Source: Gammaproteobacteria bacterium
Lineage (GTDB): Bacteria > Pseudomonadota > Gammaproteobacteria > Steroidobacterales > PWYM01
DNA length: 36,474 bases
NCBI GenBank assembly: GCA_007693855.1
Contig: RECU01000037.1
Location: 1-36,474, forward strand
Direction of reading: 5' to 3'
Positions 16,868 to 24,510 of this stretch are shown here, in pieces. The notes beneath the pieces are model-generated. The model was not told the origin of the DNA, did not search any database, and saw nothing but the letters and a program-made list of their open reading frames with translations. Both the position numbers and the translations under genes were made by a program. Within the stretch, counting starts at the first letter, position 1. Each line of letters opens with the position of its first letter.

Positions 16868-18952
16868 TCAATGCACGGTGCCGTGCAGGCGCGTCAGCGA
16901 GTCGACATCGAGGATCATGGCCACCCGGCCGTCCCCCATGATCGTCGCGCCGGAGACCCCGGGCACCTTGCGGTAATTGGTTTCCAGACTCTTGATCACC
17001 ACCTGGTGTTGGGCGATCAGTTCATCAACGAACAGCGCGGCCCGGTCCTCGGCCGACTCGACGACCACGACGATGCCGTCTTCAGGCCGTTCATGGGTGG
17101 CCGGGACGTTGAAGATGTTGTGCAGTGGCAGCAGCGGGATGTAATCACCGCGCAGCCGCACCACCCGGCCGCGCCCGGAGATGCTGTGCAGCTGATCGGG
17201 GGTCGGTTGCAGCGACTCGAGGATGGCCGTCAGCGGCAGGATGTACACCTCCTCGCCAACCCGCACGGACATCCCGTCGAGGATCGCCAGCGTCAGGGGC
17301 AGACGCACGGTGATCCGGGTGCCCTGGCCTGCCGTGGATTCGATATCGAGACGCCCGTTCACCGCCTCGATGTTCCGCCGCACCACGTCCATCCCCACCC
17401 CACGACCGGAAACATCGGTCACGGTCTCGGCGGTCGAGAAGCCTGGCGCAAAGATCAGCTGCCAGATGTCGCGATCGCTCGGGTTCTCCGGGACGGCCAG
17501 ACCCTGGGCGCGTGCCTTGGCGAGGATACGCTCGCGGTTCAGCCCACCGCCGTCGTCGCTGATCTCGATGACGATATTGCCGCCCTGGTGGCCGGCGCGC
17601 AGGACGAGGGTGCCGGCCTCGGGCTTGCCGGCGGCCAGTCGGCGCTCCGGAGATTCGATGCCGTGGTCGATGGCATTGCGCACGATGTGGGTCAGCGGAT
17701 CGACGAGCTTCTCGATGAGACCTTTGTCGAGTTCAGTCTCCTCGCCGATGATCCTGAGGTTGACCTTCTTGCCCAGGGTGGTCGAGAGGTCGCGAACCAC
17801 CCGCGGGAAGCGGCTGAAAACGAAATTGATCGGCAGCATCCGCACGCTTAAGACCGCTTCCTGGAGTTCACGCGTATTGCGCTCCAGCAGGGTGAGGCCA
17901 TGACGGAGCTCCTCGACGGCCCGGGCGTCGAGTTCGTCTGCCGAGTGGCCGATGGTGTTGATCATCGCCTGGGTGATGACCAGTTCCCCGACCATGTTCA
18001 CGAGGGTGTCGACCTTCTCGGTGGCCACGCGGATCGATGCGGCATCCGCACGCCGTTCCACCGGGGCGCCGTTGGGGGCGACGGGGCGGCCGTCGGGGGC
18101 GGTCTGCGGCTGGGCGCCCGCTGCAGGCTGTGCCGGGGTCTCGGGCGCTGCGGTCTCGGGCGCTGCGGGGGGGGTGATCGCCGGGGCGGACGTCGCGGCC
18201 AGCGGGTGCACGCTCAGCGTACATTGATCCTCGACCCACTCGAAGGCTTCGCGGATTGCGGCTTCATCGGTCTCCCCCTCGAGCCGCAGGCGCCAGCGCA
18301 GCTGGCAGTCCTCGGCGGCCAGGCTGTCCAGCGCGGGCAGGGCGTCGGTCTCGCAGTGGACCGTGAGTTCGCCGAGCTCGGCCAGCCAGGAGAAGATGCG
18401 CAGGGGGTCGTTACCGGAGCGCAGCAGCGCGGCTTCCGGCACGAACACAATCTCCCAGGCGCCGGCCGGTGTCGGGCTGCTTGCCCTGGCCTGGGGGGCG
18501 GGCGGTGCGGCCGCGGGCATGCTGGCCGCCGAGGCCGCGGCCTCGGGGTTTTCGCCGGGGCGGCCGTGCGCCGAGGCGAGCATCGCCTCGATACGGCCCG
18601 CGGTCTCGGCAACCCGGCCAGGGTCATGTTCGCTGCCGTCGCGGGCGGCCACCAGCATCTCGCGGATGCGGTCCACGGCCTCGAGCATCAGGCCGCGGAT
18701 CTCGGCGGTCATCTCGCGCTTGCCGTCGCGGACTTCGTCGAGGAGGGTCTCGGCACCATGGGTGAATTCACTCACCGCCGCAAACCCGAAGGTGCCGGCA
18801 CTGCCCTTGATGGAGTGGGCCGCACGGAAAATGGCGTTGACCTGCTCGGCGTCGAGCGCCTGCTCGCGCAGCAGTTCCACTTCCATCAGGTCCAGACCCT
18901 CGAAACTCTCATCGAGGAAGGCCTGGACGAACTGCGAGATATCGATGGTCAT
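16868..18952 (-). CDS. cheA: Chemotaxis histidine kinase CheA
   Basis: Central kinase of the chemosensory array. The protein has 694 residues. The P1 domain carries the phosphorylated histidine H46 in AAHSIKGSAGTFGF. A P2-like response-regulator docking domain (about 165-250) is bounded by Ala/Pro-rich linkers. P3 dimerisation starts at about 305 (VATEKVDTLVNMVGELVI). The kinase domain has the N box (HIVRNAIDHGIESPERR, 422-438), the G1 region (SDDGGGLN, 465-472) and G2 (GRGVGMDVVRR, 516-526). The C-terminal P5 domain (about 550-690) is CheW-like. All motifs needed for activity are present. CheY lies immediately upstream in the operon and CheW downstream. Confidence 0.98.
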   Translation of the reverse strand: MTIDISQFVQAFLDESFEGLDLMEVELLREQALDAEQVNAIFRAAHSIKGSAGTFGFAAVSEFTHGAETLLDEVRDGKREMTAEIRGLMLEAVDRIREMLVAARDGSEHDPGRVAETAGRIEAMLASAHGRPGENPEAAASAASMPAAAPPAPQARASSPTPAGAWEIVFVPEAALLRSGNDPLRIFSWLAELGELTVHCETDALPALDSLAAEDCQLRWRLRLEGETDEAAIREAFEWVEDQCTLSVHPLAATSAPAITPPAAPETAAPETPAQPAAGAQPQTAPDGRPVAPNGAPVERRADAASIRVATEKVDTLVNMVGELVITQAMINTIGHSADELDARAVEELRHGLTLLERNTRELQEAVLSVRMLPINFVFSRFPRVVRDLSTTLGKKVNLRIIGEETELDKGLIEKLVDPLTHIVRNAIDHGIESPERRLAAGKPEAGTLVLRAGHQGGNIVIEISDDGGGLNRERILAKARAQGLAVPENPSDRDIWQLIFAPGFSTAETVTDVSGRGVGMDVVRRNIEAVNGRLDIESTAGQGTRITVRLPLTLAILDGMSVRVGEEVYILPLTAILESLQPTPDQLHSISGRGRVVRLRGDYIPLLPLHNIFNVPATHERPEDGIVVVVESAEDRAALFVDELIAQHQVVIKSLETNYRKVPGVSGATIMGDGRVAMILDVDSLTRLHGTVH

Positions 18953-18974
18953 GGTCGTGCGCTCCGTCCGCGGC

Positions 18975-19337
18975 TCAGCCGAGCACCCGCTTGATGGTCG
19001 ACATCAGCTTCTCGGGATCGAAGGGCTTGACCAGCCAGCCGGTGGCACCCGCGGCCTTGCCTTCCTGCTTCTTTTCGTCGGAGGACTCGGTGGTCAGCAG
19101 CAGGATCGGCGTGAACTTGTAATCGGGCAGCCCGCGCAGCTCGCGTACCAGCGTGATGCCATCCATGTGCGGCATGTTGATGTCGGAGATGACCAGGTCG
19201 GCGGCCTTGCCCTTGGCCGCTTCCAGCCCGGCCACGCCGTCCGCGGCCTCGATGACTTCGTGACCGGCTTCCTTCAGCGTGAAGACCACCATCTGGCGCA
19301 AGGATGCGGAATCATCGACTGCGAGGATTGTTGCCAT
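18975..19337 (-). CDS. cheY: Chemotaxis response regulator CheY
   Basis: Single receiver domain of 120 residues. The acidic pair is in AVDDSASLRQ, the phospho-acceptor aspartate in ISDINMPHMDG, the switch threonine in LLTTES and the conserved lysine in LVKPFDPEKL. Phospho-CheY normally binds the flagellar motor switch; single-domain regulators beside cheA can alternatively act as phosphate sinks, which sequence alone cannot exclude. The motif SDINMPHMDG with the TTESSDEKK segment is typical of the CheY found between a STAS gene and cheA. It lies 48 bases after the STAS gene and 22 bases before cheA. Confidence 0.93.
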   Translation of the reverse strand: MATILAVDDSASLRQMVVFTLKEAGHEVIEAADGVAGLEAAKGKAADLVISDINMPHMDGITLVRELRGLPDYKFTPILLLTTESSDEKKQEGKAAGATGWLVKPFDPEKLMSTIKRVLG

Positions 19338-19385
19338 GGTTTAGACCCTGTGCTCTATGAAATTGCGGGAGAGGGGGAGGGACCC

Positions 19386-19676
19386 TTAGTGACTGGCTGC
19401 CGAGGTCGGTTGCGCACCGTCGGCCAGCAGCGTCTCGGCCAGGCCCAGCGAGACCAGCGCCTCGCGCAATGGCGGCGTGACATCGGCCAATCCTGCAGCC
19501 GCCCGTGGCTCGCCGAGCAGCGCGCTGGCAAGCAGCTGCACCCCAGCGGTGTCGACCCGCGCCACCTCCGAGGCCACCAGCAGCACAGGCCCGTGGGCGG
19601 TCGCTGCCATCAAGGCCTCATGCACGCCGGCGACGTGGCGGATGTCGAGCTGGGCCGGAAGCGTGAAACGCTGCAT
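19386..19676 (-). CDS. STAS-domain protein at the head of the che operon
   Basis: Small STAS-domain protein of 96 residues, related to anti-anti-sigma factors such as SpoIIAA. I chose ATG 19676 because a start further upstream would lie inside the FliA -10 region at 19707-19714, and AGGGA precedes this ATG. The core motif VDTAGVQLLASALLG fits the STAS phosphorylation-loop pattern D(S/T)AG, with threonine in place of the usual serine. That residue could be a phosphorylation site, but no SpoIIAB-type kinase is visible. STAS proteins often lead chemosensory clusters of this type; their role is not well settled. It is the first gene after the promoter and is probably co-transcribed with cheY and cheA. 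Confidence 0.85.
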   Translation of the reverse strand: MQRFTLPAQLDIRHVAGVHEALMAATAHGPVLLVASEVARVDTAGVQLLASALLGEPRAAAGLADVTPPLREALVSLGLAETLLADGAQPTSAASH

Positions 19677-19706
19677 GTCGGTTGTCCCTGAGTGGATCCC
19701 GTAGGC

Positions 19707-19733
19707 ATATCGGCCAGACAACCGTCCGCTTTA
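19707..19733 (-). promoter_or_regulatory. FliA (sigma-28) promoter of the STAS-cheYAW operon
   Basis: On the minus strand TAAAGCGG, an 11-base spacer and GCCGATAT give the TAAAG and GCCGATA cores of the FliA consensus. It lies 31 bases upstream of the STAS start codon and should drive the chemosensory operon down to cheB. Confidence 0.85.
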
Positions 19734-19821
19734 GGGGTCGAGGGAGTCGATCGAGCGGGTGGAGGAGGTCAGTGGGGAAAACTGTCGACCCGGTCACAGG
19801 GCGTGATCCGGGGACGCGGGC

Positions 19822-20265
19822 TCAGCCGATGGCCAGCGGTCGACCCCGGCCGGCGGGGAGGCCGCGCGGTGTGCTGGCGGGGCCGTAGCCCTGCGGTTCG
19901 GGTGCGTGGCCCAACAGGCCGAGAAGCTCCGCGTTCTGACGGAGTTGCGTGGACAGCGTCGCGCCGATGGCCTGGTTGAGTTCATGGCAGCGGGCGAGAC
20001 GCCCGAGCATCTGTTGCCAGGCGGCCGAGCGGGCATCGCCCTGGCGGCTCGGCACCTGCAGGCGCGTCACCTCGGCCTCGAGGTCTCGCAGCAGGCGACG
20101 CTTGTCCTGGGTGTGCCGGTTGAGGGCATCGAGATCGCCGGCGCTCAGCGCGGCGATCTCGCCGTCGAGCAGCTGCTCGAGGCGTTCGAGTGCCGGCAGC
20201 AGGCGTCGCGCCGCAGTGTCGAAGTCTACCAGCGCGGTACTGGTCGTCGCCGATGTCCGGTGCAT
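19822..20265 (-). CDS. flgN: Flagellar export chaperone FlgN
   Basis: Chaperone that escorts the hook-filament junction proteins FlgK and FlgL to the export apparatus. The protein has 147 residues (about 140 in enterobacteria). ATG 20265 has GAGGC eight bases upstream. The protein is helical and rich in Leu, Glu and Arg, with the family pattern of a LEQLLDGEIAAL segment near the N terminus, then DLDALNRHTQDKRRLLRDLE. The assignment also rests on position: it follows flgM by 25 bases, as in many gammaproteobacteria. Its clients flgK and flgL are encoded at 30339-33453. Confidence 0.88.
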   Translation of the reverse strand: MHRTSATTSTALVDFDTAARRLLPALERLEQLLDGEIAALSAGDLDALNRHTQDKRRLLRDLEAEVTRLQVPSRQGDARSAAWQQMLGRLARCHELNQAIGATLSTQLRQNAELLGLLGHAPEPQGYGPASTPRGLPAGRGRPLAIG

Positions 20266-20290
20266 GGGCTGTGCCTCAGGCCGCGAGGGC

Positions 20291-20590
20291 TTAGAGCTGG
20301 CGCTCGAGCGCGAACAGCCGCTCGACGACCCGGCCGGCATCGACCTGGTAGCTGCCCTCGGCAATCGCTTCGCGCAGCGCGGCCACCCGCGCGCCATCCA
20401 CCGGCGCGCTGGTCTCGCGACTGGCCTCAAGCAGGCTGCGGGCCGCCGCCGTGAGCGTGACCTGGTCGCTGGTCGACGCCTGCGCGCGGCCGGTAGTCTG
20501 ACCCCCGGCGGTACCGGTCTCGGCGCGCTCGCCAGCCGTGCCACGTGTCCCCGTGGTCAAGGCCTTGATGAGTGGGTTCTTGATTTCCAT
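20291..20590 (-). CDS. flgM: Anti-sigma-28 factor FlgM
   Basis: Binds and silences FliA until the hook-basal body is finished, then is exported. The protein has 99 residues (97 in Salmonella). ATG 20590 gives the start MEIKNPLIKAL. The N-terminal half is low-complexity and probably disordered, as known for FlgM. The C-terminal sigma-binding part contains the family elements VTLTAAARSLLEA and VAALREAIAEGSYQVDAGRVVERL. A near-perfect FliA promoter lies directly upstream, giving the usual feedback loop, and a sigma-54 promoter before flgA can also read through. Confidence 0.95.
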   Translation of the reverse strand: MEIKNPLIKALTTGTRGTAGERAETGTAGGQTTGRAQASTSDQVTLTAAARSLLEASRETSAPVDGARVAALREAIAEGSYQVDAGRVVERLFALERQL

Positions 20591-20661
20591 GATGTTTTCA
20601 TCCGTGTGTCGGTGAACCTGCGCCGTCCTCGAGCGGCGCGCATCCAACCCCTGTGACGCCG

Positions 20662-20688
20662 CTATCGGCCGGAGTCAGGGAAACTTTA
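20662..20688 (-). promoter_or_regulatory. FliA (sigma-28) promoter of flgMN
   Basis: On the minus strand TAAAGTTT, an 11-base spacer and GCCGATAG match the FliA consensus at 15 of 16 positions. It is the best FliA site in the window, in the gap between flgA and flgM, about 70 bases before the flgM start. Confidence 0.92.
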
Positions 20689-20791
20689 GGGTGGATCGTC
20701 AAAAAACCGTCGATTCGGCCGTTGTTGGGTCCGACGCGGAGGCCGCGTCGTGTCGGCGCGACGGCTCGGGTGTCGGTTTTCCGGCACCCGT

Positions 20792-21550
20792 TCATCGACC
20801 CGCCAGCACCTGGCCGCGGTCATCGACCAGGCCCTCGACGATCTGGCGGCTGCGCAGGTTGCGCACCCGCACCCGCTCGCCGGCGGCGGCATCAGCCAGG
20901 GCCTCGCCCTCACTGCGCACGGCGATGCCGCCCATCCCGGCGATCACCGCCACCCGCTGGCCGCGACGCACCAGCCGCGGGGCCTCCAGGGCCTCGCGCG
21001 TGATCACCTGACCCGGGCGTAGCGGTCGGCGGAGTGTCATGCCGACGGCGTCCTCCGGCGAGGTCATCCAACCGCCGTTGAGCTGGGCGACATCGTGTTC
21101 CTCGAGGCGCAGATGCTCGGCGCGCAGGGTTTCGCCGCGGCCAGCCGCATTGCCCAGCACCAGCACCTCAGCGCGCATCTCTACGCGCACGGGAATATAC
21201 AAGGTCCATTCGGCACCGCTCTGACAACGCACGCCCACACTCACATTCGCGCCGCCACGCCGGCCCGGTGGATCGAAGGTTTCCGGGGTCATCGCGCAGG
21301 CAGGCAGGCGCAGCCTGGGGTCGAGACGTGCGGCCTCGGCGCGCAGGCGGGCCCCGTCTGGCGCACTGCGTTCGGCCTGTTCGAGCGCGTGGGCGGTGGC
21401 CAGATCGCGCAGCTGCTGGTGGTCGGTCAGGGCCGCGGGCGCGGCTGTGGCCGGACCGCCGCCCAGCAGCAGGCCCAGGGCCAGCCACAGTGGCCCTGTC
21501 CGGCGGACGGACGGCGATGGGACGCGGGCAGGGCGGTGGCAAGGGATCAC
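20792..21550 (-). CDS. flgA: P-ring assembly chaperone FlgA
   Basis: Periplasmic protein needed to assemble the P ring made of FlgI. The protein has 252 residues from GTG 21550 (219 in E. coli). I chose this start because GGAGAG lies six bases upstream and a sigma-54 promoter covers the alternative TTG at 21592. A signal peptide follows (GPLWLALGLLLGGGPATAAPA), so the protein is exported after about 40 residues. The C-terminal SAF-type domain is clear: an AGRGETLRAEHLRLEE segment, then a run ending RRPLRPGQVITREALEAP and RRGQRVAVIAG. It heads the flgA-flgM-flgN set and is divergent from cheV. Confidence 0.95.
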   Translation of the reverse strand: MIPCHRPARVPSPSVRRTGPLWLALGLLLGGGPATAAPAALTDHQQLRDLATAHALEQAERSAPDGARLRAEAARLDPRLRLPACAMTPETFDPPGRRGGANVSVGVRCQSGAEWTLYIPVRVEMRAEVLVLGNAAGRGETLRAEHLRLEEHDVAQLNGGWMTSPEDAVGMTLRRPLRPGQVITREALEAPRLVRRGQRVAVIAGMGGIAVRSEGEALADAAAGERVRVRNLRSRQIVEGLVDDRGQVLAGR

Positions 21551-21587
21551 TGGGTCTCTCCGATAGCAGCGTGGGCCCTGGGAACAA

Positions 21588-21603
21588 AGCAAGAGCCATG
21601 CCA
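21588..21603 (-). promoter_or_regulatory. Sigma-54 promoter of flgA
   Basis: On the minus strand TGGCATG-GCTC-TTGCT fits the sigma-54 consensus TGGCACG-N4-TTGCW with GG at -24 and GC at -12. Transcription would begin near 21577, just upstream of GTG 21550. Such promoters need an activator such as FleQ/FlrA, which is not encoded in the window. Confidence 0.85.
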
Positions 21604-21635
21604 GGATGCTTGGTGACGGCGATGATCGACGCCGG

Positions 21636-21662
21636 TCAAGTTCCCCGGGCCGCCGCCGATAC
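21636..21662 (+). promoter_or_regulatory. FliA (sigma-28) promoter of cheV
   Basis: TCAAGTTC, an 11-base spacer and GCCGATAC match the FliA pattern well (T.AAGTT and GCCGATA). The expected start is near 21669, about 34 bases before GTG 21703. Confidence 0.83.
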
Positions 21663-21702
21663 CCCCGATCTGCGGTGGCAAGTGTGCGCGAGGGAAACAG
21701 TC

Positions 21703-22641
21703 GTGGCCCAGGTTCTCGAAAGTGTTGATCGTCTGACGCGTCTGGTCGGCCAGAATCGCCTGGAACTGCTGATGTTTCGGCTGAACGGCGATCAGCTGTA
21801 TGGCATCAATGTGTTCAAGGTGCGTGAGGTGGTGGATGCGCCACCGCTGCGCCGTTTCCCGCATGCCCATACGCTGGTGGCCGGCATGGCGAGGATCCGC
21901 GGGGCCACCGTCCCGGTGCTTGATCTGGCACGTTCCATCGGACAACCCTCGCTGGCGCCGGAGGCCGCGCGTTACGTCGTGCTGACCGAATTCAGCCGCT
22001 CCGTGCAGGGGCTGCTGGTCAGCGGGATCGAGCGCATCATCAACGCCGGTTGGGACAGCGTGCGCCCCCCGCCGGTGGATGACCCGGAGCGCTGTCACGT
22101 CACCGCCATCACCTATTACGGCGACGAACTGGTGCAGATCCTTGATGTCGAGCGGGTGCTCGATCTGGTGGTCGGGCCGACGGCGGGGGTGTCTGCGGCG
22201 CTGGCGGCGGACTCGCGCGCGCGGCTCGGCAGCAAGCCCCGCTGTGCGCTGGTGGCCGACGACTCCGCCGTGGCACGCGGACAGATCCGCCGCGCCCTGG
22301 CTGACATCGGGGTGGAAGCGATTCTCTGCAATGACGGCCGCCAGGCGCTGGAGCGCCTGCAGCTCTGGGCGGATGCCGGCAATCTCGACGAGCGGATCAG
22401 CATGGTGATCTCGGATATCGAGATGCCGCAGATGGACGGCTACACGCTGGTACGCGAGATCCGCAAGGACCGCCGCCTGGCGCAGCTGCATGTCATGATG
22501 CACTCCTCGCTCAGCGGCCGCTTCAACAGCCGGGCCTGCGAGGAGGCCGGGGCCGACCGGCTGCTGGCGAAGTTCGATCCGGACGAGTTCGCCCAGGCGG
22601 TGACCGAATACCTAGCAGGCGGCGTGCCGGTTCACCACTGA
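21703..22641 (+). CDS. cheV: Chemotaxis coupling/response regulator CheV
   Basis: CheW-receiver fusion of 312 residues, the normal CheV size. GTG 21703 has GAGGGA seven bases upstream and gives the family start VAQVLESVDRLTRLVGQNRL. The frame is open for about 145 further codons upstream, but that part overlaps flgA antisense and the promoter. The CheW part (about 1-165) has FKVREVVDAP and MARIRGATVPVLDL. The receiver (about 180-305) has VADDSAVARGQ, the phospho-acceptor in VISDIEMPQMDGYTLV, and lysine in LLAKFDP. Phosphorylation by CheA is thought to tune receptor coupling. In Pseudomonas a cheR gene separates cheV from flgB; here only 280 non-coding bases follow. Confidence 0.95.
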   Translation: MAQVLESVDRLTRLVGQNRLELLMFRLNGDQLYGINVFKVREVVDAPPLRRFPHAHTLVAGMARIRGATVPVLDLARSIGQPSLAPEAARYVVLTEFSRSVQGLLVSGIERIINAGWDSVRPPPVDDPERCHVTAITYYGDELVQILDVERVLDLVVGPTAGVSAALAADSRARLGSKPRCALVADDSAVARGQIRRALADIGVEAILCNDGRQALERLQLWADAGNLDERISMVISDIEMPQMDGYTLVREIRKDRRLAQLHVMMHSSLSGRFNSRACEEAGADRLLAKFDPDEFAQAVTEYLAGGVPVHH

Positions 22642-22768
22642 GCGCGTCACCCGCGTCAGGACCTTGACGCCATCCCAGGCGCCGAACGCACGCGCCGCCT
22701 GATTGCCCCGGTGATCAACCTGGGCCCGCCGGGCCCCTGACGCGTCCACGCCTCCGGGCGTCACCGAA

Positions 22769-22788
22769 AGCGGCAGAGGCTTGCCGCT
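22769..22788 (+). terminator. GC-rich hairpin after cheV (possible terminator)
   Basis: Perfect 7-base arms (22769-22775 and 22782-22788) enclose a 6-base loop in the 280-base gap between cheV and flgB. Other short hairpins occur nearby, for example 22722-22736. None has a T-run, so termination here would need Rho. Apart from these hairpins, the palindrome and the sigma-54 site, I see nothing coding in this gap. Confidence 0.3.
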
Positions 22789-22850
22789 GGACGGCACCCC
22801 GTTGCCGCGTCACCGCCATTTCGGCCTGAGTCCCGCGGTATTTCCCGCCT

Positions 22851-22862
22851 GACCGATCGGTC
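22851..22862. repeat. 12-base palindrome next to the flgB promoter
   Basis: GACCGATCGGTC is a perfect palindrome ending 10 bases before the -24 element of the flgB sigma-54 promoter. It could be an operator for a dimeric regulator. It does not match a FleQ site that I can recognise, and chance is possible. Confidence 0.35.
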
Positions 22863-22872
22863 CTGGCCACAA

Positions 22873-22888
22873 TGGCATGCCCCTTGCA
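22873..22888 (+). promoter_or_regulatory. Sigma-54 promoter of the flgB operon
   Basis: TGGCATG-CCCC-TTGCA matches the sigma-54 consensus, with the same TGGCATG -24 element as the flgA promoter. Transcription should start near 22900, about 20 bases before flgB, and drive the rod and hook genes. Confidence 0.9.
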
Positions 22889-22921
22889 AGAGCGGTTGCG
22901 ACAGACCATTGGAGGCTGCCG

Positions 22922-23344
22922 ATGAACCGCATGCTCGATGCCGCACTGGGGATCCACCCGCAGGCCCTGGCCGTGAGTGCCCGCCGCCTGGAGGTGCTCG
23001 CCGGCAACATGGCCAACGCCGACACGCCGGGTTTCAAGGCGCGTGATATCGATTTCAGAAGCGCCCTCAAGGGCGAGCTGGAGACCCGGCTGAACGGCGC
23101 GGCCGGCGGCATGCCGGCGACCCGTCTGGCCACCACCCGGGCCGGCCACCTGCCTGCCGGCGGCACGGCCGCGGCGCCCGAGCCGATGTATCGCGTGCCC
23201 CACCATCCTTCGCTCGATGGCAACACCGTCGATACCCAGATGGAGCAGGCCGCCTTTGGTGAGGCGGCGGTGCGCTACCAGGCCAGCCTCGATTTTCTCG
23301 GCAGCCGCGTGGAGGGCCTGCGTAAGGCCCTGCGCGGCGAATGA
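22922..23344 (+). CDS. flgB: Flagellar proximal rod protein FlgB
   Basis: Component of the proximal rod. The protein has 140 residues (138 in E. coli). ATG 22922 has GGAGG eight bases upstream. The rod signature is present near the N terminus as NMANADTPGFKARDIDF. The C-terminal helix includes MEQAAFGEAAVRYQASLDFL, typical of FlgB. It is the first gene of the flgBCDEFGHIJKL series and lies directly behind a sigma-54 promoter. Confidence 0.97.
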   Translation: MNRMLDAALGIHPQALAVSARRLEVLAGNMANADTPGFKARDIDFRSALKGELETRLNGAAGGMPATRLATTRAGHLPAGGTAAAPEPMYRVPHHPSLDGNTVDTQMEQAAFGEAAVRYQASLDFLGSRVEGLRKALRGE

Positions 23345-23388
23345 CGCGGCCACGCTGAGCCTGTGGCCCTGAACGGAGACCCCCACCC

Positions 23389-23808
23389 ATGAGCCTCTTC
23401 AATATCTTCGACATGTCCGGCTCGGCGCTGAGCGCCCAGTCGGTGCGCCTGAACACGGTGGCCAGCAACATGGCCAATGCCGAGACCGCCAGCAGCACCG
23501 CCGAGGGCGTGTATCGCTCGCGCCAGCCGCTGTTTGCCGCCGTGCTGCAGCAGCAGGGCGGGGCGGCGCCGACCCAGGCGGGCGTGCGCGTGACCGGGGT
23601 GGTCGAGAGCAACGCCCCGCCGCGCATGGAATACATGCCCGGCCATCCGCTGGCCAACGAGGAAGGCTATGTGTTCTTCCCGGCGATCAACATGGTCGAG
23701 GAGATGGCCAACATGATGTCGGCCTCGCGCAATTACCAGAACAACGTCGAGATGATGAACACCGTGCAGCAGCTGATGCTGCGCACCCTGCAGCTGGGGC
23801 AGCGCTGA
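23389..23808 (+). CDS. flgC: Flagellar proximal rod protein FlgC
   Basis: Component of the proximal rod. The protein has 139 residues (134 in E. coli). Its N terminus (SLFNIFDMSGSALSAQSVRL, then NTVASNMANAETA) and C terminus (INMVEEMANMMSASRNYQNN followed by VEMMNT) form the coiled-coil parts shared by rod and hook proteins. The stop overlaps the flgD start by one base (TGATG), so translation of the two is coupled. Confidence 0.97.
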   Translation: MSLFNIFDMSGSALSAQSVRLNTVASNMANAETASSTAEGVYRSRQPLFAAVLQQQGGAAPTQAGVRVTGVVESNAPPRMEYMPGHPLANEEGYVFFPAINMVEEMANMMSASRNYQNNVEMMNTVQQLMLRTLQLGQR

Positions 23809-24485
23809 TGGCCGGGAATATCGATGTCAACGCCCTGAGCCAGCTCGGCCTGACCGCCAAGCCCGCCGAGAAACCGCGCGACCGGCTGGGCCAGGAAGAG
23901 TTCATGCGGCTGATGATCACGCAGCTGCGCAACCAGGACCCCTTCGCGCCGATGGAAAGCGGCGAGTTCCTGGGCCAGCTGGCGCAGTTCGGCACCGTCT
24001 CCGGCATCGAGGACATGCGCCAGTCGTTCGAGACGCTGGCCGGCTCCATCGCCGGCAACCAGACACTGCAGGCGGCCGGCCTGGTCGACCGCCAGGTGCT
24101 GGTGCCCGCCCGCGAGGGCTGGCTGCCCCCCGAGGGCAGTCTCACCGGGGCGGTGGACGTGCCCGCCGGGGTCTCGGGTGTCGGTCTCGGAGTGTACGAC
24201 CTCGGCGGGCGGCTGGTGACCACGCTGCCGGTGCAGGCCGATGGCACCGGTGGGCGCGCGGCGTTCAGCTGGGACGGCCGGCTCCCCGATGGCGGTCGCG
24301 CCGCGCCGGGGTTTTATGAACTGCGGGCCACCGGCAATGAAGCCGGGCGGGCCGTGGCCCTGGAGGCGCTGGTCTCCGGGCGGGTCGAGAGCGTCGCCGT
24401 GGGCGAGCGCAACGGGGCGATGTCACTGACGGTGACGGGTCTCGGCGTCGTGGATTTCAGCCGCGTCCGCGGCATCGGTAACTGA
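23808..24485 (+). CDS. flgD: Hook cap protein FlgD
   Basis: Scaffold that caps the growing hook and directs FlgE assembly. The protein has 225 residues (231 in E. coli). The N-terminal export part has LGQEEFMRLMITQLRNQDPF followed by APMESGEFLGQLAQFGTVSG, which is highly conserved. A FlgD Ig-like/Tudor region follows, with the FSWDGRLPDGG pattern at about 155-165 and PGFYELRATG. It starts within the flgC stop and is followed by flgE after 25 bases. Confidence 0.97.
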   Translation: MAGNIDVNALSQLGLTAKPAEKPRDRLGQEEFMRLMITQLRNQDPFAPMESGEFLGQLAQFGTVSGIEDMRQSFETLAGSIAGNQTLQAAGLVDRQVLVPAREGWLPPEGSLTGAVDVPAGVSGVGLGVYDLGGRLVTTLPVQADGTGGRAAFSWDGRLPDGGRAAPGFYELRATGNEAGRAVALEALVSGRVESVAVGERNGAMSLTVTGLGVVDFSRVRGIGN

Positions 24486-24510
24486 AACACAGGGATACGG
24501 GAGTAACCTC

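Noticed and set aside
16139-17851. 570-codon plus-strand open frame opposite cheA and cheW
   Set aside because: Composition is that of an antisense shadow (His, Asp and Gln rich) and the opposite strand encodes certain cheA and cheW.
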